A DNA stretch of 64,000 nucleotides from positions 245,113-309,112 of the forward strand of contig JAEQBH010000899.1 of the NCBI GenBank assembly GCA_016808115.1, read 5' to 3'. The DNA is from Tetrastigma voinierianum (taxonomy: Eukaryota; Streptophyta; Magnoliopsida; Vitales; Vitaceae). Made by a program: the position numbers and the translations under genes. Positions 35,371-46,000 of the stretch are shown one piece after another (position 1 is the stretch's first letter; each line of letters begins with the position of its first letter). The notes below the pieces were generated by a model. It made no database searches. It was not told the origin of the DNA and saw nothing but the letters and a program-made list of their open reading frames with translations.

Positions 35371-36568
35371 TATAATTTTTTTTATCATCAAATTATTTAT
35401 TTTAATTTCAAGTAAATTCGAATATTAACTAATAAATAATTTTTATATAAAAATAATAAATAGTTTTAATATATGATATTTTTGTAATAGTAGTTCTCAA
35501 TGTATCAAAAAATTAATAAGATACGAGTGTCTCGTGTTTTAATACATTGTAACTAAAGTAATTTATTAAATAAAACAATGTTATTTTTTTCACACTTATT
35601 TTTTTTGAAGAGAAAAATAATTTTATTGATTCAAATTAGCAATTAATCAATAGAAACATAGAATATAAAATGTTAAAACCATAAAGGATAAAACAACATT
35701 CAGTTTAATAAAGATAATTAATCGACTAAAACTTATACATTCGATACTGAAATTTTATACATCTGAGTATTATTATTGCTAATTGGGAATACCTACGACT
35801 CTAAGCTCTACAATATATTAACTGACTATCGGATGAATTTTTGTCACCGATAAGATATACTTGCTCGTTCGACCGCTTCATTAATAACTAAACGCCATAC
35901 TATGACGTCGACAATCAAATGTCGTACCAAAACGATACAACTAGACGCCACACTAAGACGGCGCCAACCACAAGACCGCATCAAGACGACGACAAATCAC
36001 AAAACAAATAAAACTTAGATTTACGTTGTATCAATCCATTTATTAAGAAAAGAAATTATAAAATGCAGATAGATGGATGATTTTAAACCAAGAATAACAA
36101 AAAAATCAACCATTTTTACTTAAGAAAAAGAGGCTAATGGAAAAAAAAATTGAGAAAAAAGAGGTAACTAGAGTTTTGAAGGCACGTTAAAAATTATGTT
36201 TTTTTACGCTAATTATATGCTCGTAAATTGCTGTTTCATTTTAAATCTCAAAAGAAAAAAAAAATTATTTTTATATGTTATTTGTTGTTGTTTTTTTTTC
36301 TTTCAAAAATAAAAAAATAAAAAAATAAAATTGGATCCAGGGAGCAGAGAAAAACTGGTATTCCTGGAAAGTGCAGATGCTGAAAGCTGACGTGCCCAGA
36401 AATGGAGAAATGGTTATTAGGTCTGTGTCCCCCAACACACTCCTGCATACGACCTAATTCGCTCGTTGACTTCAAAACCACGCCTAGCCAAACACACTTT
36501 CTTCTTCCATTTTCTCTCACTTTCCTTCCCTCTCCGATTCCAAGCCTTAGGTGCTGATTCCCTCCACC
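35371..36568. other. AT-rich intergenic region and 5' flank of MNS3
   Basis: No gene is seen. The right 200 bp (36370-36568) are less AT-rich and include TC-rich stretches (CTTTCCTTCCCTCTCCG, 36520) that are typical of plant 5' leaders, so the MNS3 promoter and 5' untranslated region are probably here. No clear TATA box is visible. A minus-strand frame over 36278-36631 is antisense to this leader and exon 1. Confidence 0.5.
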
Positions 36569-39500
36569 ATGTCGAAATCTCTGCCATACTCCATGAAAGA
36601 TGTTCACTACGACAACGCTAAATTCCGACACCGATCATGCTTCAAGGTCTCTGCTTTTATCTCGTTTAATTGTATTCATCTGAATTTCAAATTACTTCGA
36701 TCTGATTCCATTTTGCTTGATGCAAAGGAGTGATTTTGTGATTCAGGATCTGCTGCTTAATTGATTCTGTGACTGAAGTGTGAATCTTTTAAAAAAACTA
36801 AATGCTAAACCCTGTGAGACTTCGTTTGCTTGATTTCTATGCTTATAATTGAGATTGATATTATGATTGTGCAAGTTTAGCTTGAGCTTGTATAATTAAG
36901 ATTGATATTATGAATGTTCAAGTTTAGCTTGAGCTTGTTTCAACATGATCCAATAGTTGACTTTTGGGTTCCTTTTGGATTGTGAAGCACTAGTTCGCAG
37001 TTTACATGAAGGTTCATACTATAATATTTTGCGTTTTTGGATTTGATCTAATGGAGAATTAGCCAATTTAAACATTAGGTAGGGGTTGTGAGTAATGTAT
37101 GGTTTATTTTCTGAATCTGTTTTAAGATACGGATAATTGCTGCTACTTTTAGGAATTGCAGAGAAATTCCTTCTCTGATAAGGGGGGGCGGAGGTGGAAT
37201 ATAAAAATGGTCTTGCCTCAAGGGTGCCATCGGTGCCATGATTGGGGACTGGATAAGGTGCTGTAAGGAATTTGTGCTGGAAAGTCAAGTTGGGTTGTAA
37301 GGTCGCATGCTCTCTATACCTAATCAAATGTAGGGTTTTCATCCACAGGGCGAGACTTGACTTCTTGTCTAAGGTAAAAACTAGTTGTGCTGACTAACTC
37401 ACCGGGCATCTTAATGTTTTAGTGAGATCTGTTTAAGGAGCACCAATTCTTCCTGTATCAGTGTTTCACCTTCCTTATTGTTAAAATTTGCACTACGCTC
37501 AATACATGTCTCAATCCGGTCCAGCAACCGCATATTGTCTTTCTAATAAATTATGACTTTACTTCCACAACATAAATAAAAAGCATAACATGATCTGGTT
37601 GCATCCACAACCATAAAGCACTCGACTGATCAAGATCTTTAATATGGAAGTGCAAGATGAGTCATGAGTTTCAAGTCATTACTAGTAAGTCCTCTTTCAG
37701 GATCACTTCCCTGTTTTGGCATTATCTGAAAGCTGAAATTGAAATCCAAGGTACAATTTTTAAAGGACGATATTGGTATCATAGAATTATACTTAAAATG
37801 AAAGAGCTTCTTGTATGAGCTAAAATAGAGCTTAAGAAAAATCCAACAATTTTCTTGTTTCCATAGTCCAAAAAAGAAAAAGAAAAAGAAAAGCCATAAA
37901 CTCTTTGAAACATGTTAATCAAATCAACATAAAGGCTTTTGTTGAGTTAAAAAAAGAGTTTTTTGGTTCTTAAAATCAATCTATGCAGTCACTTTTTGAA
38001 ACAAGAATATTGTTTAGATACACAAAAGAAAAAATGGAGAAAGAAATAGAAATAGAACAAGAAAATGATGATCATATTCAAAGATATCATGCATTGGGAG
38101 AATACTTTAGACCATAATTTTTTTTTCTTTTATTTATTTTACTTGATCAACTCTGTTGAAGAAAGTGTTTAAAGAAAATATTTATTAATATTAATTTGGT
38201 GAGAGGCGGCACCAACCCCATGCATTCCCAAACAACATACACCTAGCTTGATAGATGTACAACTCACAAAGTAGAGCCACACCAATAGAATTAACTTGGG
38301 TTCAACTTATAGAGAGGTTTTTAAGAAGTCATTTTCAATATTTTGGTGTACCCAATTTAACTCTGATCATTGTTAAGGATGGAACCATTCTGATACAATG
38401 ATTAGGAAGATGATTGTTTCTCTCTACCTGGATCTATAATAATGATTTTGAGCATCCATGGATATTTTTGCGCATTAATTTTGGGAGTTCAACTCTAAAT
38501 TTTCTCACATTGATAAGCTCAAGCAAGAAATCACCAAACAATTAGGATTGCCTAGCAATTTTCTTTTTCTTTTTTCCTTCTGTTATCTTATCTTTTCATT
38601 CTTTCTTTTTTAACTTGTAAGCCATATTTTTTCTCTGCTCTAGGATTTTATATGCTGCTTTGAATTAACTTTCGTTTATTATTTCTTTCTCCAGATGATT
38701 ACTCAGACCATGCTTACCAGTAACCTGAAACGTGATTGTATAAGTTGTAGTACAGGAAAATTTCTAGTGTTATTGATGATTGGTGGTTTAGCATATTTGA
38801 TGCTAACAAACTCTGGTTCTGTCCATTCTGATTCTAATGGACTTGCTAAGGGTGTTAGTTTTAAAGGAGGCATTAAGGAAGGAGAGAAGTCCATCATGGA
38901 TGGTGGAAACAGATTTCGAAGATTTTGGAGAAAACCACCAAGGCTTCCTCCTAGATTATCCCCTGATGAAAAAGGTAGCAACATTAGTTTTACCCCTGAT
39001 TCTGTGAAGGTAAATGGAGACTCTAAATGGATAGCTAGGCAACAAAGTGTTAAAAAAGCATTTATCCATGCATGGTCTGGCTATAAGGAACATGCAATGG
39101 GCTTTGATGAACTTATGCCTCTTAGCCATAGGGGAGTTGATGGCTTAGGAGGTCTAGGTGCTACTATTGTGGATGCACTGGATACTGCCATGATAATGGG
39201 TGCTGATGAAGTAGTCAATGAAACAGGTGCATGGATTGAAACACATCTTTCGCATAGGATTAAAGAGAAAGGCCAAGTCAATTTATTTGAAACTACCATA
39301 CGAGTTTTGGGTGGCCTTCTAAGTGCTTATCATTTAAGCGGAGGAGAACAAGGAATGAACTCAACACATGTGGGGCCTAGATCAATTGTTTATCTAGAAA
39401 CTGCTAAGCAGCTGGCTGATCTTTTGCTATCTGCTTTTACTTCCAGTCCAACTCCTATTCCCTTCAGCGATGTTGTTCTACGAGATCACTCAGCACATCC

Positions 39501-40059
39501 AGCTCCTGATGGACAGAGTAGTACCTCAGAAGTTTCCACTCTACAGCTTGAGTTTAATTACCTGAGCACTGTTTCTGGTGATCCAAAGTATGGTATGGTA
39601 GCCATGAAGGTTCTCGAACATTTAAAGACTCTTCCAAAGGAGGAGGGACTGGTCCCGATCTATATAAGGTATTGGCATTGATTTGTTTATTCTGTATAAG
39701 TGCTAGACTTTTTACCTGCTTCATGACTGAAACTCATTGCTCATTAATATTTTCATAATCAGTGCTTCAATTGTTATCATCTTTCAGTGATAATGGTATT
39801 TGGAAAAGACCTGTTCTAGGTGTGAGTAGAGGCCATGGTTGCTGCTGATACTCCTTTACTCCTGTAACTCTGTGATCTTGCCCTGACACTGCTAATTGTA
39901 CTGTACTCAACTCAATGAAGTAGCATATACCTTATTATACAATCAAATGCATTAATTTTATCAATAATATGCCAGCTTTAGTAGCTGTTGGGGTTTGGAT
40001 CAAGTGGTAAAGTGAGAGGGAATGTTTGTGGGAGCTTCCAAGTTCAAGTCACATATCAC

Positions 40060-40090
<31 letters not shown>

Positions 40091-43000
40091 AGAAGAAGAA
40101 GAAGAAGAAGAAGACAGTCAAACAAACAAAAAAAAGCCCACTTTGGTTGTTGAAGGATATCTTCAAATTATCATAGAAAGCTTTCAGCCTTTTGCATGCG
40201 CTTGGCCTCCACTGAATGTTTTAAGCTCTTAGGGATTTGTCTGGCTCACATGTATCTTAGCTAGATAATGATTATCTTATTTCAAAGTATTAGATTACCA
40301 TGTTCGAGGTACACGTAGCTTTGGGAGTTTTGCATTGCATGATAATCCTATTTGCTGAGATAGTATTTATAGAAATTGGATTTATTAATTGTGAAGAGAA
40401 AAATAACTTTTTTATTTTCATTAATTAAAAAAGTGAGGGAACATACATATTTATACTCTAAGTGTTTGAGCAAAGAAAGGAAACAAAATTAGAGTATAAT
40501 TAGGAGACTAAAGGGAAAAGGAAAGAAAGAAAAGATCTCTAAATGGTTCGTGAAACTTAACTTAACACTTCCTCGCGCCGACCATATAGGTCAAATGGGT
40601 TACATATGTACTTAATCCTAACGCATCGTTTGTTAGACATGTACTTAATCCGAAGGGTAGATCTCGGGGTCGTTTGAAAAGTCACGAATTGACTACCCGA
40701 CGAGTTTACGAATCAAGTGAGACATGAACACCATAAGATGTGTCATTCGAATTGACTCCAAAGGAGTTGATGTCACTGAAAGAGAGTTTGCAAGTAGACT
40801 GCCGGAAAAAAAGTAGATCGCCAAAAAAATATGCCGGAAAAAGGTCCATCAGAGAAAGTCCGCGAGAGAAGGTCCGTCGAAGAAGGTCTGCTGGAGAAGG
40901 GCCATTGGAGAAGGTTCACGAGAGAAGGTCCGTCGGAGAAGGTACGCCGGTGAATGTCCATTGGAGAAGGTTTGTCAGAGAAGGTCTGAAGGAGAGGGTC
41001 CACCGGAAAAGAGGGATGTCGCCGGAATAGGACCAGTCGGGAAGAGGGATGTGGCCGGAAAAGTGGTCGAAAAGTGGCTGGAAGAGTGGTTCTAATACCA
41101 TGTGAAGAGAAAAATAACTCTTTGATTTTCATTAATTAAAAAAGTGAAGGAACATACATATTTATACTCTTAAGTGTTAGAGCAAAGAAAGGAAACGAAA
41201 TTAGAGTCTAATTAGGAGACCAAAGAGAAAATGAAAGAAAGAAAGGATTCTTGGATGGATTAGGAAATTAATCCTTAACATTAATAAACAAAGAAATTGG
41301 CAATCAAAGATCTAACTTTAACCAAATATCAGAATGAGATCTCATATATATCCCATTATGTGATTCATTTTATCAGTTGATTCCGCCTCGAATTTAGATG
41401 TCAATGAATATAACATTTTCAAGTATGGGATTACTCTTTTGGGCACATAACTTTTGGAAATGTTGATTTCTAGGGATATGAGATCTCCTCAAAGTTGAGA
41501 GGATGCCTTACCTTTGTAAGGATGATTTTTTTTTGTCCCTTCCTGTCACAGGGGAATGAAAAAGAGAAATTGGACAGTCCTTTCTATTCTCTTTTTTACT
41601 TATAAAGTAAATTTATTATTAAATTTGCATTAATTGCCAAATAATTCTAAAATAATGAAACACCAAATTGGGAAAAAATTGAGGAAAATCTCAAATTCTG
41701 GTGTTTAATCAAACATTTGAATAGGACATTCTCTAGTCAATCATATTTCGACATTCATGTCTGGGAATTTCCATTCCTAAGTTGAAAAGCTAGCACTAAA
41801 CACATCCTTATTATATGACTATACTTCTGTACATTTATGAAAGTAGTTTTCAGAATGTGTGTTTGCAATATTTAAGTCCTCGTATATATATATTTTTTAT
41901 CGGTAAAAAGCTATATATTGATAATAAAAGAACCAAAAGGCTACCAAAGAGTATACTAGAGGTATACAAAAAGGAGCCAAAAGGAGGACATAAAGGGAGC
42001 AAAAAGAAACAGAAAAACAAATACCAAAGCCCCATACATACAACCCTCAAACTCATCTATACTCCCAAACTGCTCAAAATCTAATGTTAATTTTTGTTAT
42101 CAACACTATACAAATTTGTTCAAGACCATAAAATGCTCAAAAAATTAGCTTTCATCCTATGAGCAAAGGGGACTTCACTCTCAAACGTCACCCTATTCCT
42201 TTCCCGCCATAAAATCCATAATAGGCAAAGAAGGGTCAGCAACCAAATCTTCGCTGCTTACCCACTTGAGCTCCTTGCCAAGAGAGGAGGGTTTGCCCCA
42301 CTGTTAAGGGGAAAACCCAACTAGAACCAACAATAGCCAAAAAAAGATCCCAAAGCAACCTAGCGCTTTTGCAGTGAACCAACAAATTGTCTATAGTCTC
42401 CTCTTCCTCTTTACATAAAAAACACTTGCTGGCTAGCATTCTTACCTTATGTTTAAGCTAGTCAAGAGTGAGCACCTTATCCCAAGATGCTTCCTAGGCG
42501 AAGAAGCGTAGTTTGTTAAGGACAATTGGGTTCCAAATAGAGTGGAAAGGGAAGGCCATTGTGGGAGACTGATCAAGAACAGAGTACATGAACTTCACTG
42601 GGAAACCGACACCCTTGGAAGTCTTCAGCAAAAGCTTATCCTCTTGGAGGGGCCTGACTTTCCTACTCTGAAGAGCAAGTAAGTACCTTTCCACCTCCCA
42701 ATCATTAAGAGGCCTTGCAAAGACTGGGGATCAGCTCCCTTCCTCCCTAGAACTATCCCACACTTCCGCCACCCTAGCATCTTTATTTAAGTCCTCATAT
42801 TTCATTTTAGAACGTTTTATATTTTTCTCTTATTTTGCTAAGCATGGAGCTGGTACATATTTGTTATTATGTATATTTTTATATACATCTTTATTTTGAA
42901 ATAAATTCTATTGTAGATTAATCAAATTTATGATCAATCGAGAATAGGATGGGTATTAGTGTTTTGATATCATCTTTTCTATTAATGCAAATTTCACCCG

Positions 43001-46000
43001 TGAATTTAGTGGACAAAATATCCGTTTGGGATCGCAGACAAAGCCTACTATGAGTATTTAATTAAAGTATGGCTTCAGGATCCGAACGTAGATGGAAATT
43101 TCAAGCATTTATATGATGATATGAGGAAGCAACAAAGGCATTAGGGCACCTTCTTGTGCGGAAACTATCCCAAAGGGATTGGTTTTTGTCAGAATTACTC
43201 TTCTGGATCTAAGGGTGCTTTTTAGTCCAAAATGGATCACCCGGTATGTATCATTATTTTAAACTATTTTAAGTTAATCAATCTGTTCAAAGATGAATCT
43301 AGATTATGGCTACTTAATTTGTTCTTGAGGTCAAAAGATTAAGAATTTTTTTTTTTTTGATGGATAAAGTAACATGTATTAATCACAAAAATGCCAAAGC
43401 CGCCTAAAGTACACTCGAGTATACAAAAGGGACATAGCCCGAGAAGGACCAAAAACATGAAAAAAAACCCCAAATCCAAAAACAATTACCTATACTCCAT
43501 CCAAGTTAAAAATTCCAATAAACTCCTGTCTCTATCCCCACTAGACACGTTGGACCAGACCTTGTTACAAATGAAAGAATTTTTTAATCTACAGAGAAGG
43601 TCTCATTATCGGTTGCCACTCTATTTCTCTCACACCACACCGCCCGTAAGAAAGTGAAAGAGTGCCAAGAATTCCTCCAAACTTTCTTATAAAGATTAAG
43701 AAATAGTCAAGTTAATCGAGATACTAGTGTTTCTAGAGTTGGTTGGTGTGATTAACAGGTCCAATTTTTTAATCCAATCAAGTTCCTGGACCTATCAATT
43801 AAGATGTAGTTTACATGGGGCAACTGCATTAAAATTTAAGAGGAATAAGATGCATGAGTTATTGGCTTTGTTTTCTATGATCAAATATTCTAGCACTGGC
43901 AACTTAAATGACTATATGTTAGTACAGGACTACTCTTTTTAAATTTTATTAAGTTTTTTCATTTTCGTTTTCGTGATAAATATGTCCTTGTCATGCTGTA
44001 TTAAGTTTGAGATCATTTGTAAACTAAAGTTTGAGATCATTTGTCCTAGGTTTCATGCTTTTTCTTTTTCCTTTAAAAGGTTAGTTTTTTATTTTCACTC
44101 AGAAGCTTGATTTGAATTCATATTATCACAAATCGTAACTTTCTCAATTGTTTCTCATATGACCAAACAGTCTACATGCATAGAAAAATATTGCTCAGTT
44201 GAACAACCAAAAAAAAAAAACAGAAACTATATCTCTACAATGAAACTTCCTAACTGGTATATATAGCTCACAAAAAATTTCTTAAAAATCAGGGATTACA
44301 CAAAATCCCCTACAATCAGATGATTATCCTAATAAAACCACATCATCCGACACTCCCCCTCAAGCTAATGAATGGATATCTGCCATTCCAAGCTTGCTAA
44401 CAATGTCTTGAAACACAGTACTTGACAGCCTCTTTGTGAGTACATTTGCTAGTTGGTTATTCGTTGAAACAAATGGAGTGCATATTAGGCCGCTGTCAAG
44501 TTTCTCTTCAATGAAATGTTTATCAATTTTGATGTGCTTTGTTCGATTATGTTGCACAAGGTTATGTGAAATATTAATTGCTAATTTACTGTTGCAACAC
44601 AGTCTCATTGGGCCTTTGCATCTACTTCAGATCATCAAGAATTATATTTAGTAATTGTTCACATATTCCCAACACCATCAGCCTGATCTGAAACTCTGTA
44701 TTTGATCCTGCCACAACATTTTGCTTTTTACTTCTCCATGTCACATGGTTACCGCCTAAGAGAGTACAGTAGCTTGAGGTCGACTTCCTGTCAACTAATG
44801 AACCAGAATAATACACGTCAGTATAGGCCTCTGAAGTCTTACTTTCTCCTTTCCTAAACAATATCCCTCTCTCAGGGTTGCCTTTCAAGTATTCCAAAAT
44901 TTGATGTACTACCCAAGATGCATTTTAGGATTGTGCATGAATTGGATTGATAAATACTCACAACAAATGCAATATCTAGTCTCAAAGGCGCTAAATCAAC
45001 CTCCCTAACAGCCTTCATAAGAACCTTTTATCCACTACGGAATCATCTAGAGTAATTCATTGTCTATGGTTAAACTTAATGGATGTATCAATTAGCTTAC
45101 ACCCCAACTTTCCCGTTTCCTTAAACAAGTCAAGCACTTACTTTTACTGCAAAATAAAAATTCCCTGCTTTGAATGTGCCACTTCAATACCTAGAAAGTA
45201 TTTTAACCTTCCAAAATCTTTTATTTCAAATTCTCTCTGCAGACACCTTTTTAGACTGCGCTTCTCTTCTAGATCATTGTCTATTAGTAATAATATCATC
45301 CACATACACTAGCAACATTGTTACTTCCCTAACTTTGCGTTTCTCAAGAACAATGTATGGTTTCCTTGACTGTACTTGTATCCCGAGGTAGTCCGTAGTC
45401 ATCACATTGGTGAATCTTACAAACTAGGCTTTGAGTGATTACTTAAGTCCATAGAGGGCTCTCTTTAACTTACACAGCATTGTCTGTTTAGATACAAAAC
45501 CAGTAGGGACCTCCATGCAATTTCCTCTTATAAATCGCTGTTTAGGATCTTCTTTTGAATGACCCATACCCAAAAAAAGCTCAAATTTCCTCCATCCTTA
45601 ATGAATTTGCGGACTAGCTGTGACCACTTCAAATTATTCTTTCCATTCAATTGAAATGCTGCTTGGATGTTTTGTAAATCTCCAGTTGAGACAGAGGCAA
45701 TATTCTTGGTTGCAAGAGTATATGAGATTGGGCTGGCTTCGATGGATTCTGACATGATCCCTTGGAAAGATTGAGAAGAAAGAAATGATATACTGGTTAA
45801 GAGGAATCGAAAGAACAGAGTAAAAGGAATGTGACCAGAAAAAAAGGTTGAAAATCAGATTTTTTTCTGAGGAGAGGGCCAATGGCTCTGATACCATGTC
45901 ACAAATTGTAACTTTCTTAATTGTTTCGCATATGGTCAAACAGTCTGCATGCACTAAATTTTACACAGATGAACAACCTAAAGATAGTAAATAAATCTCT

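Noticed and set aside
36278..36631. 117-codon minus-strand frame over the MNS3 leader
   Set aside because: It is antisense to exon 1 and its leader, and begins and ends in low-complexity sequence.
38703..39299. Minus-strand frames of 93 and 72 codons
   Set aside because: They are shadows of MNS3 exon 2, whose sense frame has clear GH47 motifs.
39783..39850. Alternative exon 3 of MNS3 directly after exon 2 (CAG then TGATAATGGTATTTGG)
   Set aside because: The sequence would read S-DNGIWKRP, which does not match the conserved EFSGQNIRLG region found at 42990-43243.
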